Source: Roseburia rectibacter (GTDB lineage Bacteria > Bacillota > Clostridia > Lachnospirales > Lachnospiraceae). From it: a stretch of DNA of 64,000 nucleotides. Position 1 is the first letter of the stretch. The number at the start of each line of letters is the position of its first letter. The DNA lies in assembly GCF_014287515.2 (NCBI RefSeq), contig NZ_CP092473.1, forward strand, positions 2,073,001-2,137,000, in the 5' to 3' direction. The translations under genes were made by a program, and so were the position numbers. Under the pieces are notes generated by a model. It saw only the letters and a list, made by a program, of their open reading frames with translations. It was not told the DNA's origin and did not search any database. Below, one piece after another: positions 1-8,294 of this stretch.

Positions 1-1
1 T

Positions 2-1240
2 GCCTGCAGTATTATCATCCTCCCGAATGCTTCACAGGAGACCATTGCAAGTGATGATATCACATTAGACCTCTTTGCAGGAGAAAATCCATCGGAATAT
101 CATATCGTATATGAAGTAAATGGTGGCATTAACAGTAGTAATAATACAAAAAACATCAAAAAGGAAGAACTTCCGTTTACCTTGGATGTGCCGGTTAAGA
201 TCGGATATAATTTTGCCGGCTGGTATGCAGATTGCAATTATTCCAGAAAAGTTACAACAATTGATGAGGACAGTCCTGCTAATATGGTGCTTTTTGCAAA
301 ATGGACAAAAAACATCGATAATCATTATAATGTAGAAATGTATTCTTACCAGACTGGCACGATCCGTGATAGCAGTCAGAAAGAGTTAAAGGAATGTTCT
401 TATACTTTTTTGGATTCTCTTTCGATTCCGGGAATGCCTTCTACCAGAGAAAAAGATTATAAGGACAATTTGATCAGCAGTTCCAGCCAGTGTATGCAGG
501 GACTTTGCTTCACACCGGATTATATTCTTATCACAGCCTATTCAGAAGATCGTAAAAATTTAGGCTCGTTAATGGTATTTGACCGTGAGAGTGGTGAATA
601 TCTTGTGACACTTGGCATGAAGAAAGAAAGTCATCTTGGAGGTATTGCTTTTGATGGTGAAAATGTCTGGATCTGCCATTCTAATTCCAATACATTAGAG
701 CGCATTTCCTATGAATATATCACAACAATTGCAAATGATGTACCGGGGTATTGTATTGATGCATCCGCTTTGTCAGATGAATATCGTCTGAAAAATACAC
801 CATCCTGCATTACCTGCTACGGCGGAAGACTCTGGGTTGCTACACATACCAGATTTTTTGATTCCGAAATGTATTCTTACAGTTACGATAAAGAAGCGGA
901 TAAACTGACAGCAGTCAGCAGTTATAATCTTCCAAGCAAGGTGCAGGGCGTGGCTTTTGATGATAATGGCTCTATTTATTTAAGTACCTCTTATGGAAGA
1001 AACAATTCTTCTTATTTGAAAGTTTATGCGTCTCTCCTTGCACTGGATAAAAAGCCAAATGATCCAAAGGTAAAAGTTGAGATGCCGCCTTGCTCAGAGG
1101 AAGTTGCGATTGCGGATGATACGGTATTTGTTTTATTTGAATCTGCGAGTGCAAAATATTTTGAGGGTACAGACGGTATGGGAAAAAGTCCGGCACCGAT
1201 TGACAAGTTGTTAGAAGTGAGTGTTGCTTCAATCTGGTAA
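2..1240 (+). CDS. Secreted InlB-repeat protein with propeller-like C-terminus (5' truncated)
   Basis: The reading frame is open from base 2, so the N-terminus lies outside the window. The first roughly 100 visible residues contain a Listeria-Bacteroides (InlB B-type, Flg_new) repeat: a GYNFAGWYAD stretch followed about 25 residues later by LFAKW. The rest (about 300 residues) has propeller-like strands such as GGIAFDGENVWICHSNSNT and GVAFDDNGSIYLSTSYG, resembling NHL/SMP-30 folds. InlB repeats are usual in exported surface proteins of Firmicutes, so extracellular location is inferred; no signal peptide can be seen. The gene ends in a strong terminator at 1267. Function unknown. Confidence 0.75.
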   Translation, partial: ACSIIILPNASQETIASDDITLDLFAGENPSEYHIVYEVNGGINSSNNTKNIKKEELPFTLDVPVKIGYNFAGWYADCNYSRKVTTIDEDSPANMVLFAKWTKNIDNHYNVEMYSYQTGTIRDSSQKELKECSYTFLDSLSIPGMPSTREKDYKDNLISSSSQCMQGLCFTPDYILITAYSEDRKNLGSLMVFDRESGEYLVTLGMKKESHLGGIAFDGENVWICHSNSNTLERISYEYITTIANDVPGYCIDASALSDEYRLKNTPSCITCYGGRLWVATHTRFFDSEMYSYSYDKEADKLTAVSSYNLPSKVQGVAFDDNGSIYLSTSYGRNNSSYLKVYASLLALDKKPNDPKVKVEMPPCSEEVAIADDTVFVLFESASAKYFEGTDGMGKSPAPIDKLLEVSVASIW

Positions 1241-1266
1241 AACTAAATCAAACAGCAAGCAGATAG

Positions 1267-1295
1267 AAAAGGGATGGAGTGTTTCCATCCCTTTT
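1267..1295. terminator. Bidirectional intrinsic terminator
   Basis: A perfect 12-bp inverted repeat (AAAAGGGATGGA and its complement, 5-base loop) lies between two convergent genes. The A-run on one side and T-run on the other let it act on both strands: after the InlB-repeat gene and after the minus-strand gene ending at 1297. Confidence 0.85.
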
Positions 1296-1296
1296 G

Positions 1297-1575
1297 TCAG
1301 CTTTGTTTCCGTTCTTTCATAAGACGGATGATCTTATCCGCCTTATCCGCCTCTTCTTTCGACATGTTTTGTTTTAACAGGGCAATTAACATTTCTGTTT
1401 CCGGATCAGTAAACTGGATATTGTTTGTCTTTGCCGCATTCATGGTGCCAAGGAGAAATGGCATCATATCTTTAATATTTGTTGGCTTTTCTTTTGAAGC
1501 AAAGTTCATTAAAAACTGCAGTTTTTCGGGTGACATATTTTTCAACCCCGGATTATTCCAAAAATCATTTTCCAT
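1297..1575 (-). CDS. Conserved small hypothetical protein, 92 aa
   Basis: A 92-residue, probably cytoplasmic helical protein beginning MENDFWNNPGLKNMSPEKLQ. It has no signal peptide or membrane segment. An AAAGGGAAA ribosome site precedes the ATG. It is the second gene of a minus-strand pair; the first (1605-1931) encodes a similarly small, Met/Leu-rich helical protein, and 29 bases separate them. The C-terminal half has a charged helix (MSKEEADKADKIIRLMKERK). I do not recognise a family with a known role. Confidence 0.7.
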   Translation of the reverse strand: MENDFWNNPGLKNMSPEKLQFLMNFASKEKPTNIKDMMPFLLGTMNAAKTNNIQFTDPETEMLIALLKQNMSKEEADKADKIIRLMKERKQS

Positions 1576-1604
1576 ATTTTCCCTTTCAAAAGATTTAAGA
1601 TATT

Positions 1605-1931
1605 TTATGCAAAAATCGTCTCATATGTTTCCATCATGGAAATCATATTCGTAAGCATATCAAGTGTTTCGAGTTCCTTATCCGTACAGAATTTCCGGAG
1701 ATCGTTCAGCATAGCAAGCGTGGAATTTTCTTCTTCGCTGACAGAGCACATAGACATGACTTTATCTTCCTGATTAAATACCTGGATGGTATTCTGTAAT
1801 TCCATATATTTGATCAGAATGGCAAATTGTTTTTTCTGGTCGCCTTTCATATAAGGAATTGCTGTTTTTAACATCTGCAGTTCTCGGGTCTGTGTCATAT
1901 TATCAAATGGCGTGAATGAATTTTGTTCCAT
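1605..1931 (-). CDS. Conserved small hypothetical protein, 108 aa
   Basis: A 108-residue all-helical soluble protein, MEQNSFTPFDNMTQTRELQM onward, rich in Met, Leu, Glu and Lys. I chose the ATG at 1931 over the one at 1943 because a GGAG ribosome site lies the right distance upstream of 1931 and overlaps the earlier ATG. It shares an apparent transcript with the 92-residue gene downstream. Both are helical and of similar size, which may mean they work together, but that is inference. No catalytic motif is visible. Confidence 0.7.
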   Translation of the reverse strand: MEQNSFTPFDNMTQTRELQMLKTAIPYMKGDQKKQFAILIKYMELQNTIQVFNQEDKVMSMCSVSEEENSTLAMLNDLRKFCTDKELETLDMLTNMISMMETYETIFA

Positions 1932-1951
1932 AAAAATCTCCATTCTTGTGT

Positions 1952-1971
1952 GTGAAAAAAGTTTTTTTCAC
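1952..1971. promoter_or_regulatory. 20-bp inverted repeat upstream of the 1605-1931 gene
   Basis: GTGAAAAAA and TTTTTTCAC form a 9-bp inverted repeat with a two-base centre, 20 bases before the start of the minus-strand gene. It could be an operator or part of a promoter; the A/T-runs make chance occurrence quite possible. Confidence 0.25.
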
Positions 1972-2100
1972 TCGAATGCCTTTTTCTTTCAGTTTATGAA
2001 TCAGAAAAATAGATTATGTCAGCTATTATGCAGATTTTAGGATGGGTTTAGTGACGATGTCAGGCAGTCCGGCATAAAATAAACAGGGAGGAATAAAAAT

Positions 2101-2265
2101 ATGCTGATTATTGATGGAAATAGTGTTTATGAAATAGATGAGGAGTGTGCCAGAAGAAAGAAAGTTCCGAAAGAATGTGGAATTTATGAGAAGATGATAC
2201 AACAGCAGAAATGGGAAAAAGATCAGGAATATACAGATAAAAATCAGAATGAAAAATACTCATAA
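2101..2265 (+). CDS. Small hypothetical protein, 54 aa
   Basis: A short gene reading MLIIDGNSVYEIDEECARRK and ending in a very charged, Gln/Asn/Lys-rich tail (54 residues). The start is supported by a strong AGGGAGGAA ribosome site 6-7 bases upstream, and an intrinsic terminator begins 44 bases after the stop. It is therefore a self-contained transcription unit. There is no signal peptide or membrane helix. The IIDGNSVYEIDEEC opening looks like a short beta hairpin. I recognise it only as a type of small protein seen in gut Lachnospiraceae; function unknown. Confidence 0.65.
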   Translation: MLIIDGNSVYEIDEECARRKKVPKECGIYEKMIQQQKWEKDQEYTDKNQNEKYS

Positions 2266-2309
2266 TATCGATGATCTATGAATCAGGAAAGAATCCTGCC
2301 CGGAGGGCA

Positions 2310-2345
2310 AAAAACGTCTCGCCTGTAACGGGCAGAGACGTTTTT
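2310..2345. terminator. Intrinsic terminator between convergent small genes
   Basis: AAAAACGTCTC and GAGACGTTTTT form an 11-bp stem around a 14-base loop that can pair further (GCC with GGC). It separates the 54-residue gene on the plus strand from the Gly/Cys-rich gene on the minus strand and can serve both. Confidence 0.85.
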
Positions 2346-2413
2346 GGTATAAACAATAGAATGATACAGGGCGACCGGCAATACCGGCCGCCTGTATGGA
2401 ATGGATGCTCAGA

Positions 2414-2638
2414 CTAGCAGAAGCATCCTCCGCCATTTCCACCACATCCGCCGCAGCAGAAGAGAAGCAGGATGATCCACAGACAGTCATTACTGCCACC
2501 ACAGCCATTATTTCCACCACAGAATCCGCCGTTACCGCCACAGCAGCATAATAAGATGATGATCCAGAGAATGGAATTGCATCCTCCCTCGTTACAGGAA
2601 CATCCACCACCACAGTTTGTTGCAGCTAAATCACTCAT
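2414..2638 (-). CDS. Gly/Cys-rich small protein (chorion class high-cysteine type), 74 aa
   Basis: A 74-residue protein of very unusual composition: about 16 cysteines and 20 glycines around two short hydrophobic stretches (SILWIIILLCCC near residue 22, and CLWIILLLFCC near residue 52). A clean GGAGG ribosome site 7 bases before the ATG supports translation. Such proteins in gut Clostridia are sometimes annotated 'chorion class high-cysteine HCB protein 13' from composition alone. Possible roles (membrane or spore-associated peptide, metal or disulfide scaffold) are speculation. The opposite-phase frame here is just a shadow of the repetitive codons. Confidence 0.65.
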   Translation of the reverse strand: MSDLAATNCGGGCSCNEGGCNSILWIIILLCCCGGNGGFCGGNNGCGGSNDCLWIILLLFCCGGCGGNGGGCFC

Positions 2639-2798
2639 ATAAAACCTCCAGAAATTTTTCTTACACTGTATCTTATGTGAAAGCCAGATAAGTGTTACAA
2701 ATCTGAAAAAATTTTCTGTTAGGTTTAAAGGAATATACAGGATGCATATTTTAACATATTTATAACTGCAAGTTATAGAAAATATAAAATTTTATGCC

Positions 2799-2828
2799 TT
2801 GACAAATAAGAGAAGAAATGTATAGAAT
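2799..2828 (+). promoter_or_regulatory. Sigma-A promoter of the citrate/isocitrate operon
   Basis: A perfect TTGACA at 2799-2804 is followed, after 16 to 18 bases, by TATAGAAT at 2821-2828. The predicted start of transcription is near 2833, just before the palindrome at 2841. The leader to the ATG at 2952 would be about 120 bases. Confidence 0.7.
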
Positions 2829-2840
2829 ATAGAAAAAGTA

Positions 2841-2856
2841 TAATTGTATACAATTA
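2841..2856. promoter_or_regulatory. GntR/FCD-type operator (perfect palindrome)
   Basis: TAATTGTATACAATTA is a perfect 16-bp palindrome lying 13 bases after the -10 box, a position suited to repression. Its core TTGTATACAA is typical of operators bound by GntR regulators of the FCD subfamily, and such a regulator is encoded at 4351-5010 in the same operon. Binding and autoregulation are inferred. Confidence 0.6.
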
Positions 2857-2913
2857 TGCATGAAAAAATATTCACTCTAAAAGTAAAAATATGCATTCAT
2901 GGCATAGGTGTCA

Positions 2914-2929
2914 ATGGCACAAGTGCCAT
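2914..2929. promoter_or_regulatory. Second inverted repeat in the operon leader
   Basis: ATGGCAC-AA-GTGCCAT is a perfect 7-bp inverted repeat 22 bases before the chosen start codon of the citrate-synthase-like gene. It may be a second operator or a small RNA hairpin near the ribosome site. Confidence 0.35.
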
Positions 2930-2951
2930 GGCAGAAAGAAGGATTTACGTT

Positions 2952-4340
2952 ATGAGAGAAGTTGTAATGAATAAGAAAACGAATCTGCTGCAGCTTGAAG
3001 AGCATTTTTATCAGTTAGCAGATGTGAAAGAACCAAATGTATTCCATAATCTGTTCCCGTATGATGAGATCCCAAAGATCGCATTCAATGACCGAATTGT
3101 ACCACATAATATGCCGGAAAATATCTGGATCACAGATACGACATTTCGTGATGGACAGCAGTCAAGGGCACCTTATACAACAGAACAGATCGTGACGATC
3201 TATGATTATCTGCATCGCCTGGGTGGACCGAAGGGTCTGATACGACAGAGTGAATTCTTTTTATATAGCAAAAAAGACAGAGATGCCGTCTATAAATGTT
3301 TAGAGCGCGGTTATAAATTTCCGGAAGTTACAAGCTGGATTCGGGCAAGCAAACAAGACTTCCAGTTAGTAAAAGATATCGGCCTGCGTGAGACAGGTAT
3401 TCTGGTAAGCTGCTCGGATTATCATATTTTCTATAAAATGAAAATGACAAGAAGAGAGGTCATGAATCTTTATCTGAGTGTCATCCGTGAGTGTTTGGAA
3501 ACAGGTATCAGTCCACGCTGTCATTTGGAGGATATCACAAGATCTGATATTTACGGTTTTGTAATTCCGTTCTGTGTGGAGCTTATGAAGCTGATGGATG
3601 AATATAAGATTCCAATCAAGATCCGTGCCTGCGATACTATGGGATATGGAGTGAATTTCCCTGGTGCTGTGATTCCGCGAAGTGTACCGGGTATCATTTA
3701 TGGTCTGACCACACATGCAGGTGTACCTTCTGAACTGATCGAATGGCATGGTCATAATGATTTCTATAAAGCAGTTAATAACTCTACGACGGCATGGCTT
3801 TATGGAGCCAGTGGTGTCAACTGCTCCCTGTTCGGTATCGGAGAGCGTACCGGTAACACACCGCTTGAGGCTATGGTTTTTGAATATGCACAGTTAAAGG
3901 GAACACTCGATGGTATGGATACCACAGTGATCACAGAGCTGGCGGAATATTTTGAAAAAGAGCTTGGATATGTGCAGCCGAGCCGTACACCGTTTGTCGG
4001 CAGTAATTTTAACGTTACAAGAGCTGGAATCCATGCGGACGGACTTCTGAAAAATGAGGAGATCTATAATATTTTTGATACCGGAAAATTCTTAAACAGA
4101 CCGCCATTAGTATCTGTTTCCAACACATCCGGTCTTGCAGGAATTGCTCTCTGGATCAACTCATATTATCATCTTCCGAAAGATAAGAGTGTCGATAAGA
4201 ACTCAGAACTTGTAAAAAAAGTAAAAGTCTGGGTAGACAAGCAGTATGAGGATGGACGTGTTACGGTACTGACGGATAAGGAATTAGTAGAAGAAATTGA
4301 AAAATGCTGTAAGGAATTAAATGTAACAATAGGAGCATGA
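2952..4340 (+). CDS. Probable Re-citrate synthase (HMGL/isopropylmalate synthase family)
   Basis: A 462-residue condensing enzyme of the isopropylmalate/homocitrate synthase superfamily. The metal-binding opening DTTFRDGQQ and the HGHND motif identify the TIM-barrel fold. In anaerobic Clostridia, members of this family make citrate from oxaloacetate and acetyl-CoA with Re stereochemistry (first shown in Clostridium kluyveri). Citrate synthase is preferred over isopropylmalate synthase here because isocitrate dehydrogenase lies two genes downstream; together they would feed 2-oxoglutarate and glutamate synthesis. The ATG at 2952 has an AGAAGGA ribosome site; the in-frame ATG at 2844 falls inside the operator. 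The exact substrate is inferred from context. Confidence 0.75.
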   Translation: MREVVMNKKTNLLQLEEHFYQLADVKEPNVFHNLFPYDEIPKIAFNDRIVPHNMPENIWITDTTFRDGQQSRAPYTTEQIVTIYDYLHRLGGPKGLIRQSEFFLYSKKDRDAVYKCLERGYKFPEVTSWIRASKQDFQLVKDIGLRETGILVSCSDYHIFYKMKMTRREVMNLYLSVIRECLETGISPRCHLEDITRSDIYGFVIPFCVELMKLMDEYKIPIKIRACDTMGYGVNFPGAVIPRSVPGIIYGLTTHAGVPSELIEWHGHNDFYKAVNNSTTAWLYGASGVNCSLFGIGERTGNTPLEAMVFEYAQLKGTLDGMDTTVITELAEYFEKELGYVQPSRTPFVGSNFNVTRAGIHADGLLKNEEIYNIFDTGKFLNRPPLVSVSNTSGLAGIALWINSYYHLPKDKSVDKNSELVKKVKVWVDKQYEDGRVTVLTDKELVEEIEKCCKELNVTIGA

Positions 4341-4350
4341 GGTGTCATAT

Positions 4351-5010
4351 ATGGGAGAGGATAATTATTCCTTAAGTTCCCGTGTGTTCCATACGATCCG
4401 TGAGAATATTTTATCCGGAAAATATGCGACAGACGAAGAACTGAAGGAAAAAAATATCGGCGAAGAGTTAGGCGTCAGCCGTACTCCGGTGCGTGAGGCG
4501 CTCCGCCAGCTTGAACTGGAAGGATTAGTCACCATCATTCCGAATAAGGGTGCTTATGTTGTAGGTATTTCCAAGAAAGATATTCAGGATATTTACGAGA
4601 TACGGTCACGTTTGGAGGGACTGTGTGCAAAGTGGGCTGCGGACAATATCACAAAAGAGCAGTTAGATGAACTGGATGAAAATATATATCTGTCTGATTT
4701 CCATGCAGCAAAAGGAAATTCAGAACAAGTCGTGGAATTAGATAACCGTTTCCATGAGATTTTATATAACGCTTCTGACAGTAAAGAGCTGAAACATGTG
4801 CTGCTTGATTTTCATCATTACGTGCAGCGTGTACGTAAAATCACACTTGCAGATCCAAAACGTTCTGTGCAATCGAATCAGGAACACAGACAGATTGTGG
4901 AAGCATTAAAAAAACATGATGCCAATCTGGCAGAAAAACTTGCAAATGAGCATATGATGAACACCATTCACAATATGGACAATTACGGATGGGACAATTT
5001 ATTTCAATAG
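4351..5010 (+). CDS. GntR-family (FCD) transcriptional regulator
   Basis: A 219-residue regulator with an N-terminal winged helix-turn-helix ([28 protein letters not shown] in pieces) and a C-terminal FCD ligand domain with spaced histidines ([15 protein letters not shown]) that in this family bind metal and organic acids. It sits between the citrate-synthase-like gene and icd, 10 bases after the former, so the ligand may be a TCA intermediate such as citrate. It probably binds the palindrome at 2841-2856. The ATG at 4351 has a GAGG site; an in-frame GTG at 4342 (AGGAG upstream) is a possible alternative start. Confidence 0.9.
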   Translation: MGEDNYSLSSRVFHTIRENILSGKYATDEELKEKNIGEELGVSRTPVREALRQLELEGLVTIIPNKGAYVVGISKKDIQDIYEIRSRLEGLCAKWAADNITKEQLDELDENIYLSDFHAAKGNSEQVVELDNRFHEILYNASDSKELKHVLLDFHHYVQRVRKITLADPKRSVQSNQEHRQIVEALKKHDANLAEKLANEHMMNTIHNMDNYGWDNLFQ

Positions 5011-5024
5011 AAAAGGAGAACATA

Positions 5025-6236
5025 ATGGAAAAAATCAAAATGACAACACCACTGGTAGAGATGGACGGAGATGAGATGACAAGAATCCTCTGGAAAATGA
5101 TCAAAGATGAATTACTTCTGCCGTTTATTGATTTAAAAACAGAGTATTATGATCTTGGATTAGAGCATCGTAATGAGACAAATGATCAGGTTACCGTTGA
5201 CTCTGCCAATGCAACAAAGAAATACGGTGTTGCTGTAAAATGTGCAACGATCACACCAAATGCAGCCCGCATGACTGAATATAATTTAAAAGAAATGTGG
5301 AAAAGCCCGAATGGTACGATCCGCGCCATGTTAGATGGAACGGTATTCCGTGCACCGATCGTTGTAAAAGGGATCGAGCCATGTGTAAAGAACTGGAAAA
5401 AACCGATCACGATCGCGCGTCATGCATATGGCGATGTATATAAAGCAACTGAGATGAAGATTCCTGGAGCAGGCAAATGTGAGCTGGTATATACAGCGGA
5501 AGATGGTACAGAGACGAGAGAACTGATCCACAACTTTACCGGAGCAGGCGTTGTTCAGGGACAGCATAACCTTTGCAATTCCATTGAAAGTTTCGCAAAA
5601 AGCTGTTTTAATTATGCACTGGATACAGAACAGGATCTGTGGTTTGCAACAAAGGATACGATTTCAAAAAAATACGATCATACCTTTAAAGACATTTTTC
5701 AGGAAATCTTTGATGCAGAGTACAAAGAAAAATTCGAAAAAGCAGGTATTACCTATTTTTATACATTGATCGATGATGCAGTTGCACGTGTAATGAAGTC
5801 TGAGGGTGGTTATATCTGGGCATGTAAAAATTATGATGGAGATGTCATGAGTGATATGGTTTCAAGTGCATTTGGTTCACTTGCCATGATGACTTCTGTA
5901 TTAGTTTCCCCGGATGGATATTATGAATATGAAGCTGCACATGGAACGGTACAGCGCCATTATTACAAACACTTAAAAGGTGAGGAGACATCCACAAACT
6001 CTGTTGCAACTATTTTTGCATGGACAGGTGCACTTAAGAAACGTGGAGAACTTGATTCTAACCAGGCATTATCTGATTTTGCAGAAAAACTTGAAAAGGC
6101 TTGTATAAAGACCATTGAAGATGGTAAAATGACAAAAGACCTTGCGCTGATTACTACAAATCCGAATCCGGTTGTATTAAACAGCGAAAATTTCATCAAG
6201 GCAATCAGAACAACATTAGAGGAAAGTTTAAAATGA
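5025..6236 (+). CDS. icd: NADP-dependent isocitrate dehydrogenase (dimeric, eukaryote-like type)
   Basis: A 403-residue enzyme converting isocitrate to 2-oxoglutarate with NADP+. The opening ([20 protein letters not shown]), the metal-site region ([26 protein letters not shown] in pieces) and AHGTVQRHY match the roughly 400-residue type II family shared with eukaryotes, not the E. coli type. AAAAGGAGAA precedes the ATG at 5025. It follows the GntR gene by 14 bases and overlaps the ABC-F gene by 4 bases, so all four genes are probably one transcript. Aconitase is not in the window. Confidence 0.95.
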   Translation: MEKIKMTTPLVEMDGDEMTRILWKMIKDELLLPFIDLKTEYYDLGLEHRNETNDQVTVDSANATKKYGVAVKCATITPNAARMTEYNLKEMWKSPNGTIRAMLDGTVFRAPIVVKGIEPCVKNWKKPITIARHAYGDVYKATEMKIPGAGKCELVYTAEDGTETRELIHNFTGAGVVQGQHNLCNSIESFAKSCFNYALDTEQDLWFATKDTISKKYDHTFKDIFQEIFDAEYKEKFEKAGITYFYTLIDDAVARVMKSEGGYIWACKNYDGDVMSDMVSSAFGSLAMMTSVLVSPDGYYEYEAAHGTVQRHYYKHLKGEETSTNSVATIFAWTGALKKRGELDSNQALSDFAEKLEKACIKTIEDGKMTKDLALITTNPNPVVLNSENFIKAIRTTLEESLK

Positions 6237-8170
6237 TTTTGTCATGTCAGAGTATCTCAAAGTCTTTTGGAACAGATGAGATCTTAAAAGATGTATGTTT
6301 TCATATTGAAGCAAACGAAAAAGCAGCGATTGTCGGCATCAATGGTGCCGGCAAGTCTACGCTGCTTAAAATTATTATGGGCGAAGAAACGTCCGATACC
6401 GGTGAAGTGATCCTTGCAAAAGATAAAACAATCGGTTATCTGGCACAGTATCAGGATGTATCGGGGCACAGAACCATTTATGACGAAGTTCTTAATGCAA
6501 GAGCTGACATCCTTGAAATGGAACAGAAACTCCGCAATATGGAGTCAGAAATGAATCAGCAGACCGGTGGGGAACTGGAAAAACTGATGGAGGTTTATCA
6601 TCGTCTGAGCCACGAATTTGAACTGCAGGGCGGATATGCATACCGGAGTGAAGTAACCGGTATTTTAAAAGGACTTGGTTTTTCGGACGAAGATTTAACA
6701 AAGCAGATGAATGAATTGTCCGGAGGACAGAAAACCAGGGTTTCGCTTGGCAAACTCTTAGTCACAAAGCCGGATGTATTACTTTTAGATGAGCCGACAA
6801 ACCATCTGGATATGGAATCGATCCGATGGCTTGAGAATTTTCTGCGTGCATACAAAGGTGCTGTTGTGATCGTGGCTCATGACCGTTATTTTTTAGACAG
6901 AGTTGTCACGAAAGTAGTTGAGATTTTCCAGCATAAGGCTTATGTATATCAGGGAAATTACTCGGATTTTGCGAAGAAGAAAGCAAAAGTCCGTGAAGAT
7001 CTGTTAAAACAATATTATAATCAGCAGCGTGAGATCAGACATCAGGAAGAAGTTATCACAAAGTTAAAATCGTTTAACCGTGAAAAATCCATCAAGCGTG
7101 CGGAGAGCCGCGAAAAGATGTTAGACAAGATAGAACGTATTGAAAAACCGGTTGAGGACAATACAGACATTAAGATCGTGTTAGAGCCAAATGTGGTCAG
7201 CGGAAATGATGTCCTTACGGTGTCAGGTCTTGCAAAATCATATCCGCCGGTTACATTGTTTTCGGATATCTCATTCGAGATTAAACGTGGGGAGCGGGTA
7301 GCACTGATCGGCAATAACGGAACCGGGAAAACGACCATCTTAAAGATCATCAATAATCTGATACAGGCAGATGGTGGTACGGTAACACTTGGTTCGAATG
7401 TTCACATTGGATATTACGATCAGGAACATCAGCTTTTACATATGGAAAAAACCATATTTGAAGAGATCTCAGATGCTTATCCAGAGCTGAACAACACAAA
7501 GATCCGCAATGTACTGGCAGCCTTTTTATTTACAAATGATGATGTGTTTAAGCGGATCTCAGATTTAAGCGGTGGTGAAAGAGGCCGTGTCTCTCTGGCA
7601 AAACTGATGCTTTCAGATGCTAATTTTCTTATTTTAGATGAGCCGACAAACCATCTGGACATTACATCCAAGGAAATTTTGGAATCTGCATTAAACCAGT
7701 ATACAGGAACGGTATTTTTTGTTTCACATGACCGCTATTTTATCAATCAGACAGCAACAAGAATCCTGGAGCTGACAGGTGAAACAATTGTAAATTATAT
7801 CGGAAACTATGATTATTATCTGGAAAAACATGATATTATGACGCAGTTGTATGTGAAACAGCCAGAAACTTCAGATGTGCAGCCTAAGAAACAGGATGAT
7901 GCCGTTAATAAGCTCGACTGGCAGGCACAAAAAGCAGAGCAGGCAAGGATTCGTAAAATTGAAAACAGTTTAAAAAAAGCCGAGGAAGAGATTGCCGCAC
8001 TTGAAAGTGAAATAAGCATGATCGATGAAGAATGTGCAAAGCCGGAAAACGCAGTTAATTCCGCAAAATTAAATGAGCTTGCAGCAAGACAGCAGGAGTG
8101 CAGGGAACGACTGGAAACCTGCTATGAAACCTGGGAAGAGCTGTCAATGCAGTTAGATGGAACTGATTGA
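6233..8170 (+). CDS. ABC-F family ATPase (YdiF/Uup-like ribosome-associated)
   Basis: A 645-residue soluble protein with two ABC cassettes and no membrane domain. The first has GINGAGKST (residues 35-43), LSGGQKTR and [11 protein letters not shown]; the second has [17 protein letters not shown] and [12 protein letters not shown] charged linker joins them and the C-terminus is a coiled coil. This is the ABC-F layout; such proteins act on the ribosome E-site as translation factors, and some protect against antibiotics. The long coiled-coil tail suggests the housekeeping YdiF/Uup type. The ATG overlaps the icd stop by 4 bases (translational coupling), though the function looks unrelated to icd. 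Confidence 0.9.
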   Translation: MILSCQSISKSFGTDEILKDVCFHIEANEKAAIVGINGAGKSTLLKIIMGEETSDTGEVILAKDKTIGYLAQYQDVSGHRTIYDEVLNARADILEMEQKLRNMESEMNQQTGGELEKLMEVYHRLSHEFELQGGYAYRSEVTGILKGLGFSDEDLTKQMNELSGGQKTRVSLGKLLVTKPDVLLLDEPTNHLDMESIRWLENFLRAYKGAVVIVAHDRYFLDRVVTKVVEIFQHKAYVYQGNYSDFAKKKAKVREDLLKQYYNQQREIRHQEEVITKLKSFNREKSIKRAESREKMLDKIERIEKPVEDNTDIKIVLEPNVVSGNDVLTVSGLAKSYPPVTLFSDISFEIKRGERVALIGNNGTGKTTILKIINNLIQADGGTVTLGSNVHIGYYDQEHQLLHMEKTIFEEISDAYPELNNTKIRNVLAAFLFTNDDVFKRISDLSGGERGRVSLAKLMLSDANFLILDEPTNHLDITSKEILESALNQYTGTVFFVSHDRYFINQTATRILELTGETIVNYIGNYDYYLEKHDIMTQLYVKQPETSDVQPKKQDDAVNKLDWQAQKAEQARIRKIENSLKKAEEEIAALESEISMIDEECAKPENAVNSAKLNELAARQQECRERLETCYETWEELSMQLDGTD

Positions 8171-8171
8171 T

Positions 8172-8199
8172 GATATTTCCTGACAAAACAGAAAATATC
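8172..8199 (+). terminator. Possible weak terminator after the ABC-F gene
   Basis: GATATTT-c-CTG and CAG-a-AAATATC form a ten-pair hairpin with one mismatch right after the ABC-F stop codon. No clear T-run follows, so it may instead be a 3' stabilising hairpin. Confidence 0.4.
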
Positions 8200-8213
8200 T
8201 TATTGAAAAAAGA

Positions 8214-8231
8214 TAGTTAAATTTTTCACAC
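8214..8231. promoter_or_regulatory. rex: Candidate Rex-binding site
   Basis: TAGTTAA-ATTT-TTCACAC matches 11 of 14 defined positions of the clostridial Rex consensus TTGTTAA-N4-TTAACAA. It ends one base before the -35 box of the rex promoter, where bound Rex would block RNA polymerase. Rex genes are often autoregulated. Confidence 0.5.
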
Positions 8232-8232
8232 A

Positions 8233-8261
8233 TTGACAGACACAGGGGAAATCACTATAAT
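8233..8261 (+). promoter_or_regulatory. Perfect consensus sigma-A promoter for rex
   Basis: TTGACA (8233-8238), a 17-base spacer and TATAAT (8256-8261) match the sigma-A consensus exactly. Transcription should begin near 8268, about 27 bases before the chosen rex start. Confidence 0.9.
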
Positions 8262-8294
8262 AAACGAGAGAACGTAAGAAAGGTGGAACCTTTT

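Larger units (their letters stand above)
2639..2951. other. Divergent intergenic region with promoter and operators
   Basis: This 313-base AT-rich stretch separates the minus-strand Gly/Cys-rich gene from the citrate/isocitrate operon. It holds a sigma-A promoter (2799-2828), a perfect 16-bp palindrome (2841-2856) and a second inverted repeat (2914-2929). I see no convincing gene; an in-frame ATG at 2844 lies inside the palindrome and has no ribosome site. Confidence 0.7.

Noticed and set aside
2260..2613. 117-residue minus-strand frame overlapping the Gly/Cys-rich gene
   Set aside because: It is an out-of-frame shadow of the repetitive Gly/Cys codons, has no ribosome site and crosses the terminator.
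2844..2951. Upstream N-terminal extension of the citrate-synthase-like gene (ATG 2844)
   Set aside because: This ATG lies within the palindromic operator, has no ribosome site, and the extension has no family similarity; ATG 2952 has both.
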